A stretch of 64,000 nt of DNA from an uncultured Oscillospiraceae bacterium. GTDB taxonomy: Bacteria; Bacillota; Clostridia; Oscillospirales; Ruminococcaceae. This document shows positions 24,096-33,267 of the stretch, piece after piece (position 1 is the first letter of the stretch; each line of letters opens with the position of its first letter). The stretch lies in the NCBI GenBank assembly GCA_949741215.1, contig CATJLA010000087.1, forward strand, positions 1 to 64,000. The letters are read 5' to 3'. Both the position numbers and the translations under genes were made by a program. Under the pieces are notes generated by a model, which did not search any database, was not told the DNA's origin, and saw only the letters and a list, made by a program, of their open reading frames with translations.

Positions 24096-25856
24096 TTAGT
24101 GAGCAAACTGGCTTTGGTAAAGCTGGTGGTAAAAGCCCTTTTTCTCCAGCAGCTGCTGGTGGGTGCCTTGCTCGATAATATTGCCGTCCTTCATCACCAA
24201 AATCACATCCGCCTCCTGAATGGTGGAGAGCCGGTGAGCCACAATAAAGCTGGTACGCCCCTCCATCATTTTGGCAAAGGCCTGTTGCACCCGCTGCTCG
24301 GTGCGGGTGTCAATAGACGAGGTTGCTTCGTCCAGAATCAGCATAGGAGGCAGAGAAAGCATTACCCGGGCAATACAAAGCAGCTGCTTTTGGCCCTGAG
24401 AGAGATTCCCTCCGTCCTCTGAAACAATAGTATCATACCCCTGGGGCAGCCGCCGAATAAAGCTATGGGCATGCACCGCCTTGGCAGCCTCAATTACCTG
24501 CTCCTCAGTGGCGTTTGGATAGCCGTAGGCAATGTTTTCCCGGATTGTTCCGGAGCGCAGCCAGGTTTCCTGCAGCACCATGCCGTAATTGTTCCGCAGG
24601 CTTTCCCGGGTCATCTTTTTAATAGGAATGCCGTTTACCCGGATTTCCCCTTGGTCTACATCGTAGAACCGCATCAGCAGGTTGATCAGGGTGGATTTGC
24701 CGCAGCCGGTAGGCCCAACGATAGCTACCCGTTGCCCCGGCTTTACCGAGAGGTTCAAATCCTCAATCAACCGCTGCCCCGGCGTATAGGAGAAGTATAC
24801 ATGCTCCAAATCCACACTGCCGTCCGCCTTGGAAAGAACTTTGGCGTTGGGGGCATCCGGGACTTCGGCAGGCTGTTCAATCAGCTCAAATACCCGGGCA
24901 AAGCAGGCTAACGCGTTCTGCAGCTCTGTTACTACGCCGGAAATCTCGTTAAAGGGCTTGGTGTACTGGTTGGCATAGCTTAAAAAGCTGGAAAGCACAC
25001 CTACTGTAATACCGCCGTTCGCTGCAATCAACGCTCCGGTAATGCCCACCCCCGCATACACCAGCCCGTTGACGAACCGGGTAGCCGGGTTTGTAATGGA
25101 AGAAAAGAAGATTGCCCGCAGGCTGTAGCGAGAAAGCCGGTCGTTGATTACATCAAACCGGGCTTCCGCCTTTTTCTCATAGCTGAAAGCCTGCACCACC
25201 TTCTGGTTGCCCACCATTTCGTCAATCAGGGAGGTAATTTCCCCCCTGGCCTCCGATTGGAGCTTGAACATGGAGTAGGTTTTCCGGGCAATGTAGCTGG
25301 CTACCAGCAGGGAAACCGGGGTGATCAGCACCACCACCAGGGTAATGCCTCCATGAAGGCTTACCATAAAGCCCAAAGTGCCCAAAATGGTGGCAATGCC
25401 GGTAAAAAGCTGGGTAAAGCCCATCAGCAGGCCCTCGGAAAACTGATCGACATCCGCTACAATCCGGCTTACCACTTCACCGGTCTGGCGCTGGTCCAAA
25501 TAGCTTAAGGGCAGGATGGTCAGCTTGCTGAAGGCCTTATCCCGGATATCCCGCACCACGTGATAGGCAATATGATTGTTGCAGCGGTTCATCAGCCATT
25601 GAAACACAGAGGTAAGCAGTACCGCCAAAGCAATTATCTGCATTACCCGCAGGATGCCGGTAAAATCCACCTGACCAGGGCCAATAATACAGTCTACCGC
25701 CTGGCCGATAAGAATAGGCACATACAAGGTAAGCCCCACAGTAATAGCGGCAAACAATATCGTTGCCAGTACCGTCAGCCAATAGGGCTTAATATAGCGC
25801 AGGATGTTTTTGATAACCGCCCCCTGGGGCGTGTTGGTTTGCTTTTTATTTCCCAT
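24096..25856 (-). CDS. ABC multidrug-type exporter, canonical half
   Basis: 586-residue half-transporter: six membrane helices in the first 320 residues (starts NILRYIKPYWLTVLATILF), then the nucleotide-binding domain. Walker A GPTGCGKST (381-389), LSQGQ signature (485-489), Walker B MLILDE with catalytic Glu510, H-loop in IVAHRLSTI. Partner of the 573-residue half encoded just upstream, forming a heterodimeric exporter of the BmrCD/TM287-288 type. Cargo unknown (drugs, lipids or peptides). GGAG precedes the ATG. Confidence 0.93.
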   Translation of the reverse strand: MGNKKQTNTPQGAVIKNILRYIKPYWLTVLATILFAAITVGLTLYVPILIGQAVDCIIGPGQVDFTGILRVMQIIALAVLLTSVFQWLMNRCNNHIAYHVVRDIRDKAFSKLTILPLSYLDQRQTGEVVSRIVADVDQFSEGLLMGFTQLFTGIATILGTLGFMVSLHGGITLVVVLITPVSLLVASYIARKTYSMFKLQSEARGEITSLIDEMVGNQKVVQAFSYEKKAEARFDVINDRLSRYSLRAIFFSSITNPATRFVNGLVYAGVGITGALIAANGGITVGVLSSFLSYANQYTKPFNEISGVVTELQNALACFARVFELIEQPAEVPDAPNAKVLSKADGSVDLEHVYFSYTPGQRLIEDLNLSVKPGQRVAIVGPTGCGKSTLINLLMRFYDVDQGEIRVNGIPIKKMTRESLRNNYGMVLQETWLRSGTIRENIAYGYPNATEEQVIEAAKAVHAHSFIRRLPQGYDTIVSEDGGNLSQGQKQLLCIARVMLSLPPMLILDEATSSIDTRTEQRVQQAFAKMMEGRTSFIVAHRLSTIQEADVILVMKDGNIIEQGTHQQLLEKKGFYHQLYQSQFAH

Positions 25857-25912
25857 GCAAAACAGCTCCTTTCTCCCCGGACAAAAGCACAGCTTTCGGT
25901 TCGGGGGTTTTT

Positions 25913-27634
25913 CTATTTTGTCAGCTGGGATTTACAAATTTCCTGATAAACCGGGCAGCTTTCCAGCAGCTGCTCGTGGGTGCCAAGGCCGGCAAGAACT
26001 CCGTCATCCAGCACTAAAATCTGGCCGGCATGGCGGATGGAGGATGCCCGCTGAGAAACGATAAACACGGTGGTTTCCCCCTCAATTTCCCGCAGGGCCT
26101 GGCGTAAAGCGGCGTCGGTAGCGTAATCCAGGGCGGAGCTGCTGTCATCCAAAATTAAAATCTCCGGTCTTCTTACCAGCGCCCGGGCAATGGTAAGCCG
26201 CTGCCGCTGGCCGCCGGAAAGGTTGCGCCCACCCTGCTGGATTACCGTATCCAGCCCCTCGGGCCTGCTGTTGATAAAATCCATGGCCTGGGCCCGGCGC
26301 AGCGCCTCCAGCAGCTCCGGCTCAGTGGCAGACTCATTGCCCCACAGCAGGTTTTCCCGCACGGTGCCTTGGAACAGCACCGCCTTTTGGGGTACTACGC
26401 CAACCTTTGTTCGCAGCTCGTCTAAAGAATACTCCCGCACGTCAATGCCGTCCACCAAAACGCGGCCTGCGCGGACGTCATAAAACCGGGGAATTAGGTT
26501 GACAAGGGAGCTTTTGCCTGAGCCGGTACCGCCAATAATGCCCACAGTTTCCCCCCGGCTTACCCGAAAGGTGATGCCGGAAAGGGAATCCGCCTGGGTT
26601 CCCCGGTAAGCGAAAAAAACGTCCTCAAAAGCCACAATCTCCCGGGGCAGCTGTTCCGGCTGGGGGGCGGCATTTTCAGGGGACGTAAGTGTAGATTTGG
26701 TGTCAAACACTGCCTGCACTCTCCTTCCACATGCCAAAGCTTTGGTAACCGATACAATCAGGTTGGCAAGCTTAATCAGCTCTACCAGAATCTGGGACAT
26801 ATAGTTTACCAGGGCCACAACAGCTCCCTGGGTTAAAGCGCCGTTATAGGTTTCCCATCCGCCGGACCAAAGAATCCATAAAATGGCGGCGTTTACCAGC
26901 AGGTAGGTAATCGGGTTCAGCAGGGCTGAAATTTTGCCTACAAACAGCTGGGTATGCGTAAGCTCCCGGTTGGCGGCAAAAAAGGTTTCCTTTTCCCGCT
27001 CCTCCTTATGAAAGGCCCGTACTACCCGCACGCCTGTCAGGTTTTCCCGGGTTACTTTGGTTACATGATCCAGCTGGGACTGGGCCTTTTGATACAGGGG
27101 AATAGTAAGCTTCATAATACCAAACACCACCAAAGAAAGCAGCGGAATCGCCACAACAAAGGCCAGCGCCGCTTGGGGGCTGATGGTAAAAGCCATGATC
27201 ATCGCTCCGGCTACAATAAAGGGGGAGCGCAGAAACAGCCGCAGCACCAGGTTTACGCCAGACTGAATCTGGTTGACATCGCTGGTCATGCGGGTAATCA
27301 GGGTGGAGGCCCCAAGGGTATCCTGCTCACTGTAGGAGAGGGATTGGATATGGCGGAACAAATCACGCCGCAGAGCCGCCGAAAAGCCTACCGCTGCTTT
27401 GGCCGCAAAGTATTGGGCTGTAATGGAGCACACCAGTCCAATAACGCCCAGCAGTACCAGAATGCCGCCCATCCACCAGATATAGCCCGTATCTCCGCCG
27501 GCTATGCCGATGTCGATCATTTTTGCCATCACTAAGGGGACAAACAGCTCAAAGGATGCCTCCAGCAGCTTGAACAGCGGCCCCAGCACACTTTCCTTTT
27601 TATAGTTGTTCAGGTATTTCAGCAAGCCTTTCAA
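25913..27634 (-). CDS. ABC multidrug-type exporter, degenerate half
   Basis: 573-residue half-transporter with the same layout: membrane domain 1-310, Walker A IGGTGSGKSS (about 367-376), LSGGQ (472-476). Walker B reads ILILDDSSSALD, with Asp497 where the catalytic Glu should be. The H-loop also deviates (FIVSQRASSI, Gln for His). These are hallmarks of the non-hydrolysing site in heterodimeric exporters (TM287, BmrC), so this subunit should work only with the product of 24096-25856, 56 bp downstream. Confidence 0.93.
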   Translation of the reverse strand: MKGLLKYLNNYKKESVLGPLFKLLEASFELFVPLVMAKMIDIGIAGGDTGYIWWMGGILVLLGVIGLVCSITAQYFAAKAAVGFSAALRRDLFRHIQSLSYSEQDTLGASTLITRMTSDVNQIQSGVNLVLRLFLRSPFIVAGAMIMAFTISPQAALAFVVAIPLLSLVVFGIMKLTIPLYQKAQSQLDHVTKVTRENLTGVRVVRAFHKEEREKETFFAANRELTHTQLFVGKISALLNPITYLLVNAAILWILWSGGWETYNGALTQGAVVALVNYMSQILVELIKLANLIVSVTKALACGRRVQAVFDTKSTLTSPENAAPQPEQLPREIVAFEDVFFAYRGTQADSLSGITFRVSRGETVGIIGGTGSGKSSLVNLIPRFYDVRAGRVLVDGIDVREYSLDELRTKVGVVPQKAVLFQGTVRENLLWGNESATEPELLEALRRAQAMDFINSRPEGLDTVIQQGGRNLSGGQRQRLTIARALVRRPEILILDDSSSALDYATDAALRQALREIEGETTVFIVSQRASSIRHAGQILVLDDGVLAGLGTHEQLLESCPVYQEICKSQLTK

Positions 27635-27695
27635 ATGGCATTCCCTCCGTTTTTGGATTTTTGGGGATAAAAGGATAAAGGCACGCAGAGTGCTA

Positions 27696-28407
27696 TCAGT
27701 TTTTCATAAAAACCCTTATAACAAGGGCAAGCGCAAAGGTCACATATGTTAAACCGGATAAAATAGGTTTATTCAAATCAGGCGACAGATAAATACCTTT
27801 TTCATACAGAAACTTATCTAAGCGCAATACAATTAAATGAACATACTCTTGCTTTGTAGGAAATAACCCTTGTATATGACTTGACAATGCTGTTATTGCC
27901 TTTGGATTTTTATCCAGCCATAACTTGGAAACCTTCTCCAAATCCGACAGTTTTACATACAATAAATGATTGTTGTTGCTTTCACCTTCGACCTCAAACG
28001 GTTTGGCGAGTCGCCAGCCCCGTTTATTTGTAGGTAAAGATTCAATTCCCCGATAAGTAACCCCGGAATTCGCTAATTCTGTCACATTAAAATAAATAAC
28101 ATTCCCCTTGCTGATCGTGTAAACAGGAGTGTTATCATAGATACTCTCATAATAAGAAATGGATATCGGTAATGTTATTTGATTGGTATAATTGGATCCA
28201 AGCGGCGCTGAAGCAGTTGGAAATATTTTTGAAATTTCACTAAAATCAATATCGTCATTGATGATTGCCTGTTCATAAGGGTAGGCGTCCGCCCTTGTTT
28301 TAAAAGAACTTTTTAACGTTATATTACTATATATTCGATATTACCGAGGAGACACCGATAAACAGCACTATGAGCAAAATAATCGTCAATTTGTGGATTT
28401 TCTTCAT
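27696..28407 (-). pseudogene. Membrane protein gene split by a 1-nt frameshift
   Basis: AAAGGAG precedes ATG 28407, which opens a signal-like sequence (MKKIHKLTIILLIVLFIGVS). That frame stops at TAG 28329-28327. In the +1 frame coding continues without a break from about 28330 through RADAYPYEQAIINDDIDFSE and a 129-residue tail ending in a C-terminal membrane helix (LTYVTFALALVIRVFMKN, stop 27696). The 712-nt span is one over a multiple of three. It is AT-rich compared with neighbours. No family recognised; either a pseudogene or an assembly error. Confidence 0.65.
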
Positions 28408-28510
28408 GCGCTGCTCCTTTCATTCGTTTTTGGCAAAAATCCCTGACATTCTTTGCCACCGGTGTGCTTTCGCTTTAGCTTAGCTTTTTACGCAAGAATA
28501 TACTGCCATA

Positions 28511-28987
28511 CTAATTCTCATTGTGCTGGCACTGGTCCACCGCAATCACAAGGGCCGAAAAAAAGGGCGCGTTGGAGGGATCATACACCAGCATTTCGTA
28601 ACAGTCGCCCCAGGTCATCCACTCCTTGCGGATGACCCCCAGCTCCCGGCCTTCCCGGCTGATAGAATAATTGTGGTCCCAAAAGTCCCCGTTGATCTCA
28701 AAATCGCCGTAGTTGCTGGTAATCGTGAGCCGGGGGCTGAACAGAGAAAACTCCTTTTTTACCTGGGCGCAAAGCCTGTCGCCCCGATAAATACTGTATT
28801 GAGGCAGAAAAGAAAGCACCTTGCCGGCAATAAAGAACAGCTCCTCGCCATGGATATCGTACAAATGGATTTTTGCCCCAATGGAAAGCCATTCCCCCTG
28901 CACTCTAAAAATCTCCTGCTGGGTGTCGTCATAAATGGAGTAACTGTCCCCAATGGAAAAGACCTTTTGCTGAATATAAAGCTTCAT
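28511..28987 (-). CDS. LURP-one-related (YxjI-like) protein
   Basis: 158-residue tubby-like beta-barrel protein. Repeated strand motifs fit the LURP1 family: LYIQQKVFSIGDSYSIYDD, then IFRVQGEWLSIGAKIHLYD, LFFIAGKVLSFLPQYSIYRG and a C-terminal helix (ALVIAVDQCQ). Bacterial members are uncharacterised; plant and animal relatives bind membrane lipids. ATG at 28987 after a purine-rich AAAGGGGGAAG. It sits downstream of the lipoprotein hydrolase gene, separated by a perfect 12-bp hairpin. Confidence 0.88.
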   Translation of the reverse strand: MKLYIQQKVFSIGDSYSIYDDTQQEIFRVQGEWLSIGAKIHLYDIHGEELFFIAGKVLSFLPQYSIYRGDRLCAQVKKEFSLFSPRLTITSNYGDFEINGDFWDHNYSISREGRELGVIRKEWMTWGDCYEMLVYDPSNAPFFSALVIAVDQCQHNEN

Positions 28988-29025
28988 TGTGTGCTTCCCC
29001 CTTTGTTATCAGGCTACAGGGCGCA

Positions 29026-29066
29026 GCTTCGTCCCCGAAAAAGCCGTTCTTCTCCGGGGACGAAGC
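29026..29066 (-). terminator. Perfect hairpin GCTTCGTCCCCG/CGGGGACGAAGC
   Basis: 12-bp perfect stem with a 17-nt loop after the end of the hydrolase gene. No long U-run on the minus strand outside the loop. The stem carries the CGTCC motif found in other terminators of the window. Confidence 0.65.
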
Positions 29067-29097
29067 GCATGGCCGTGTTTTCAGGGCTTATGCAGGC

Positions 29098-30504
29098 TTA
29101 GTTGTGAAAGGCGATGCTTTCCACAATAGCGTTGAAGATAGGCTCACCCGCGCCGTCAAAGTCGGTATGGAGGGAATAGTCCATCTCCAGAACCATGTCG
29201 CCGTTTTTCACAAACAGAATAGAAGAATCAAAGGTATTGCCGGACTCAGTGGTGTCAATGCCGGTACAAATCCAGGCAGGCTTGCCGTCTACAGTGGTTT
29301 CGCTGGCGGTATAGCCAATCTGCTCCATTACGGCAATCAAATCCTCAACAGTCATACCGTCTCCAAGCTCCACCTCCGGGTACAGATGAGCGTACAGAAC
29401 CGACATATCCCAGGGGTTGTCATCGTCATAACGGGAATAAAAGCCGAGATCCACGCTGGTTTCGTCCTGGGTGGAATCCTGCTCGTCCCAAAGGTAGGGG
29501 AGCTTAAAGCTTACACTATTGTCGCCCTCTATAGTATATGGCACCATAACAGGCAGGGGTGTTTCCGGCGCCATAGCCATAGCGGTATCAATTTCCGCTT
29601 GGGTCAAGGTGATGTTGCACTCTGCACCGGTATCCGCCAGTACCTTTTGGGCAAGCAGACGGGTTACAGGAGCCAGTACCGAGAAGTGGTCTGCCCCTTC
29701 GGCCACAAAAAAGCTGAGATTTTCATTTTTGGTGGCTTTCTCCATATTCAGCAGGTTGGCGGAGTTGCCCTCGCTGCCTTCAATCAGGAAGGTGGGCTTT
29801 TTTACGTCCTCCAGCCAGTGGATGGGGGAACGCATTTTGAACTCCTCATCGCTGGAGGTATCAAAGGTGAACTGGCTGTTGTTGTGGTACTTTACCTCGT
29901 CCACTGCCCCAAAGCAGAATACGGCGCGGAAGACGTCGGTATATTCCGAGGCAAGCAGCGCCCGGGTGCCGCCAGTGCTGTGGCCGCCCAGATAGATGCG
30001 GTCCGGATCCACATAAGGGAGGGAGGCGGCGTACTGATAGGCGGAAACGATGTCGTCCACCTCACCAAACAGGGCCTCGTAATGGCCGGGGTTGCCGCTG
30101 CCGCCCCGGAAGGAGGGGTACATGGTAAGCACGCCGGCCTGCCAAAAGGCGGAGCCGGTTTGGTCGTTATCCCATTCCGGGTAGCACCAGGGGAAGTCGT
30201 CAATGCCGTTGCCCCAGCCGCCAACAACCCAGATGATCATGGGATGCTTCTGGCCGTCCCCAGGGTCGCTGGAAACATAGGCGGAAAGGTCTCCTACCTT
30301 AGAGGAGTATTTTACCAGGTCAAACACACCCTCCGGCGGCTCGGGGATCGGGTCGGTATCGTTTTCCTGCCGGGCCAGGGTGGTTTCAAAAGCGTCATGA
30401 GCCTCAGCAAAGCTTTGCTTCTGGCCGCCGGAGCAAGCGGTGGCAAACAGCAGCACCACTGCCAGCAGCAGCGCAGAAACTGCGCGGATTTTCCTCAAAT
30501 TCAT
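29098..30504 (-). CDS. Lipoprotein alpha/beta-hydrolase
   Basis: 468-residue secreted lipoprotein. Lipobox LFATAC puts the lipidated Cys at residue 24. The hydrolase core shows the strand MIIWVVGGWGNG (oxyanion region), nucleophile elbow GGHSTGG (Ser), and a late acid/His region VAEGADHFSVL, like prolyl-oligopeptidase or dienelactone-hydrolase relatives. A further C-terminal domain of about 140 residues (VPYTIEGDNSVSFKLPYLWD onward) looks like a beta-rich add-on with no hydrolase motif. Substrate unknown. Followed by the esterase gene's transcript upstream (151-bp gap). Confidence 0.85.
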   Translation of the reverse strand: MNLRKIRAVSALLLAVVLLFATACSGGQKQSFAEAHDAFETTLARQENDTDPIPEPPEGVFDLVKYSSKVGDLSAYVSSDPGDGQKHPMIIWVVGGWGNGIDDFPWCYPEWDNDQTGSAFWQAGVLTMYPSFRGGSGNPGHYEALFGEVDDIVSAYQYAASLPYVDPDRIYLGGHSTGGTRALLASEYTDVFRAVFCFGAVDEVKYHNNSQFTFDTSSDEEFKMRSPIHWLEDVKKPTFLIEGSEGNSANLLNMEKATKNENLSFFVAEGADHFSVLAPVTRLLAQKVLADTGAECNITLTQAEIDTAMAMAPETPLPVMVPYTIEGDNSVSFKLPYLWDEQDSTQDETSVDLGFYSRYDDDNPWDMSVLYAHLYPEVELGDGMTVEDLIAVMEQIGYTASETTVDGKPAWICTGIDTTESGNTFDSSILFVKNGDMVLEMDYSLHTDFDGAGEPIFNAIVESIAFHN

Positions 30505-30654
30505 TTCATTCCAAACTCCTTTTACAAAATTTTAGCCGTCATCAAAGCAAAATACCCTAACAACGGCTGTTCTATTCTATATTATAATCATTTTTCGGTT
30601 TTCTTCAATCCCTTTTTGGCTATTCTTGTAGTTTATTCTCGAAGAGGCTGCCGG

Positions 30655-31983
30655 CTACCCCAGTTCCAGGACGTCGCCGCCGCTGATAGTGCAGGGCTTC
30701 CACTGGGGCAGACCCTCTCCGTTGGGGTTTCCGCTGCGGATAAAGTTTGCCCAATAGCTTACCATAGCCTCGCTTAAACGGTAGTCATGCTCCGTAAAGG
30801 GACGCCAGCACCTCTCCAGCGTGCCGAACATATACCAAAGCTCCGCGGAATGAAAAGCTCCGGCATCGTCCCCCGGCAGCCGGCGGGTAAAAAAGTAAAC
30901 ATAGGCAGGGGGGAACCCGGCGGATTCCAGCTTCTGGCTCCAGGCAACACAGCCCTGATACAGCTTGCTTTTCTGCCCGGCCGCTGTTTCCTCCGGGGAT
31001 ACAAAAATATCATCCAGGTTGGAGCCCAGCAGGTAGGGGATCTTTTTCACCGTACCGTTTTCCACCTGGGCGTTATACCCCTCCGGCAGAACATAGCCGT
31101 CTACCACCGGCAGCATGGGCAGGCCGCTGTGCAGCTTGCTTATTTTTTCCATAAAGCTGCCAAATGCCGCATACAGCTGCTCCGGTGTTTGGCTCCGCAG
31201 CTCTTTTAAGCTTGTTGCCCCGGTTTCCTCCACAAAAATTGCACCAAGCTTTTCGGCCTCCTGCAGGGAAACATCCTCGTTCATCCCGTTTTGGTAGCCG
31301 CCGCCGCTTTGCAGGATTGCTTTGCTGATCCAGTTTTCTGTCAACGGGGAGGACACCAGCGTCTGCACGCTCATAGCCCCTGCGCTTTGGCCCATAACGG
31401 TGATGTTTTCCGGGTCTCCCCCAAAGGCGCTGATATTTTCCCGAACCCAGCGCAGGGCGGCAATCTGGTCCAAAATACCGTAGTTGCCGGAAACATGGTG
31501 AGGGCTTTCCTCCGTAAGCCAGGGATGGGCAAGAAAGCCAAACAGGTTAAGCCGGTAGTTCACAGTAACCAGGATCACCTTTTTTTCGCAAAAGCGCTTG
31601 CCGTCAAACTCCTTTTCTCCTCCGCAGCCGCCCATAAACGCTCCTCCATGGATCCAGAAAACCACCGGCAGGGCCTCCTGCCCGGTTTCCGCCGGCGTCC
31701 AGATATTGAGATACAGGCTGTCTTCACTGGAGGGGAAAAGCCATCGTTCATCATCACGGAATTCTTTATCATACAAGGCGCTGGGGCGTTTTTTCTGCAT
31801 ACTTTGGGCCGGGAATTTAACCGCCTGATATTCCCCCTGCCAAGGCGCAGGGGGCTGAGGGGCTTTCCAGCGCAGTTCCCCTACCGGGGGTGCGGCATAG
31901 GGGATTCCCCGGAACTCGCTGTACCCTTCTCGGGCAAGGCCGCAGATAACGCCGTATTGTGTACGAACAGTTGACAGTGCCAT
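30655..31983 (-). CDS. Type-B carboxylesterase family protein
   Basis: 442-residue carboxylesterase/COesterase-family enzyme. FRGIPYAAPPVGELRWKAPQ near the N-terminus, SEDSLYLNIWTP, HGGAFMGG (oxyanion hole) and GQSAGAMS with the nucleophilic Ser are classic. It is about 50-60 residues shorter than typical p-nitrobenzyl esterases, mostly in the C-terminal half. AAGGAGG lies 8 nt before ATG 31983; an upstream ATG overlaps it. Cytosolic, no signal peptide. Could hydrolyse ester bonds of plant-derived or drug compounds. Confidence 0.92.
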   Translation of the reverse strand: MALSTVRTQYGVICGLAREGYSEFRGIPYAAPPVGELRWKAPQPPAPWQGEYQAVKFPAQSMQKKRPSALYDKEFRDDERWLFPSSEDSLYLNIWTPAETGQEALPVVFWIHGGAFMGGCGGEKEFDGKRFCEKKVILVTVNYRLNLFGFLAHPWLTEESPHHVSGNYGILDQIAALRWVRENISAFGGDPENITVMGQSAGAMSVQTLVSSPLTENWISKAILQSGGGYQNGMNEDVSLQEAEKLGAIFVEETGATSLKELRSQTPEQLYAAFGSFMEKISKLHSGLPMLPVVDGYVLPEGYNAQVENGTVKKIPYLLGSNLDDIFVSPEETAAGQKSKLYQGCVAWSQKLESAGFPPAYVYFFTRRLPGDDAGAFHSAELWYMFGTLERCWRPFTEHDYRLSEAMVSYWANFIRSGNPNGEGLPQWKPCTISGGDVLELG

Positions 31984-32084
31984 CTCAAAGTCCTCCTTCA
32001 TGATTTTTATTTTCCATCAATTACTTTAATTATAACATTTTTTTCGTTTTCTTCAATCTTTTTATAATACTTGCCAAAAAACAT

Positions 32085-32111
32085 GGGACGTAACCGGAGC
32101 AGTTACGTCCC
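32085..32111 (-). terminator. Perfect terminator GGGACGTAAC/GTTACGTCCC
   Basis: 10-bp stem with a 7-nt loop. On the minus strand it is followed by ATGTTTTTTGG. It ends the 32117-32851 gene. Confidence 0.85.
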
Positions 32112-32116
32112 AAAAC

Positions 32117-32851
32117 TTATTTTACAGCCGCTGCAGCCGGAGGCAAGGCATAACAGTAGGCCCGGCCCTCCTTACCGGTGCGCTCCAGCACCCCCCAGGA
32201 GGAGAGCATCCCCAAAGCGCTTTGGGCGGCGGTCCGGGGAATACGCAGCTCTTTTGCCAGCCAGGCGGTGGTTATTTTTTCCGGCAGGGCTTGGGGCAGA
32301 AGGGCTAAAAAATCCTGCGGAGAGGCAAAGCAGAGCTCCCCTAAACGCTCTATGGGAACTCTGTCCCACCGGTGGGAGCCACGTTTTTTATCCGGCCCCC
32401 AGCCGTTTAGCAGACGGTACTGCTCCAACTCCAGCAAAATTAACCGGAAGGAAAGCCCCGGCTGCCCCACCAGCTTCCGCAGGCCGTACAGCTCCTGAAA
32501 AAAGGCGGCGGGGCGTTCGGGCCGGGGAGACTTTTTCCGCTGGGAAAGCTCGCCGGTTTCCGGGTCCAGCCAGCGCACCCATTTTACCAGGGCTACCGGA
32601 TAAACTACCTCTACCCGATAGCCTTGGGAGAGATAATACCGCAGCTTACCCTCTAACCGAAACAGCTGCCGGGTTTGGATTTCAATAATCTCCCCCTGAT
32701 CCGGACGAAAAATATCAGCCACATAAGCGCCTACCGGCTGTTCCCAGCAGTTTTCATCCGGCTCCAGCCAAAGCTTCAGCTGCTGGTGCAGGGTTCTTTC
32801 CCCCAAGATGCCGATTTTCTGTTTTCCCGCCAACGCCGGATTTTGCTTCAT
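32117..32851 (-). CDS. Nuclease-like domain plus winged-helix protein
   Basis: 244-residue protein. The N-terminal part (residues 15-75) has VADIFRPDQGEIIEIQTRQL, in which D...E-x-Q resembles the PD-(D/E)xK/Q restriction-fold motif. The C-terminal 70 residues are a winged helix (ITTAWLAKELRIPRTAAQSALGMLSSWGVLERTG). A nuclease-fold/wHTH pair suggests DNA processing or a DNA-binding regulator with a dead nuclease. This is inference; I cannot name the family. GGGAGG precedes ATG. It is the last gene of a run from 33837 and has its own terminator. Confidence 0.7.
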   Translation of the reverse strand: MKQNPALAGKQKIGILGERTLHQQLKLWLEPDENCWEQPVGAYVADIFRPDQGEIIEIQTRQLFRLEGKLRYYLSQGYRVEVVYPVALVKWVRWLDPETGELSQRKKSPRPERPAAFFQELYGLRKLVGQPGLSFRLILLELEQYRLLNGWGPDKKRGSHRWDRVPIERLGELCFASPQDFLALLPQALPEKITTAWLAKELRIPRTAAQSALGMLSSWGVLERTGKEGRAYCYALPPAAAAVK

Positions 32852-32865
32852 TAGCCTGCCTCCCC

Positions 32866-33204
32866 TTATTCAGCGGGATTTCCCATCCTGATTTCTGACC
32901 GAAAATACTGCTCCTGAAACTGAACCTGCGTCATAATTTCCTCTGTTGAAAACACAGCGTTTTCCGGCGCTACAACCCACTTTTCCTCAATATCATCGCC
33001 TCTGTGGATAATTGCAATTACCTTTCCCGTAAAATCCTTTACAGGCTTTTTCACTCCAAGGACGTATGCGTCCTGTTCTTCGCCGTCAGGCGCAAAGATG
33101 CCCTCAACAAAACCGTAGTTGATAGGATAATACAGATCCTTATGTTCCGGATGAAAGCTGCCCATTGGCCTGTCAACCGTTACTTTTACAATCGATCCTA
33201 TCAT
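32866..33204 (-). CDS. Short inorganic-pyrophosphatase-like protein
   Basis: 112-residue protein with the core of soluble family-I inorganic pyrophosphatase: VTVDRPMGSFHP, DLYYPINYGFVEGI and GEEQDAYVLG (metal-binding Asp/Glu positions). Complete enzymes are about 170-180 aa, so this is a short variant common in Firmicutes whose activity is unproven. ATG 33204 chosen for the GAGAGG upstream; the longer open frame is not conserved-looking. Between the nuclease-like gene and the DUF6630-like gene, both close enough for one transcript. Confidence 0.8.
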   Translation of the reverse strand: MIGSIVKVTVDRPMGSFHPEHKDLYYPINYGFVEGIFAPDGEEQDAYVLGVKKPVKDFTGKVIAIIHRGDDIEEKWVVAPENAVFSTEEIMTQVQFQEQYFRSEIRMGNPAE

Positions 33205-33267
33205 AGCGCGCACCTCTCCGTTTCCGGAATATTGATTTAGAAATCTCCTCAAACTGCCTGTTTTGGC

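Noticed and set aside
28987-30777. Plus-strand frame of about 600 codons antisense to the lipoprotein hydrolase
   Set aside because: Third-codon GC bias opens the antisense frame. The minus-strand protein has a lipobox and GHSTGG.
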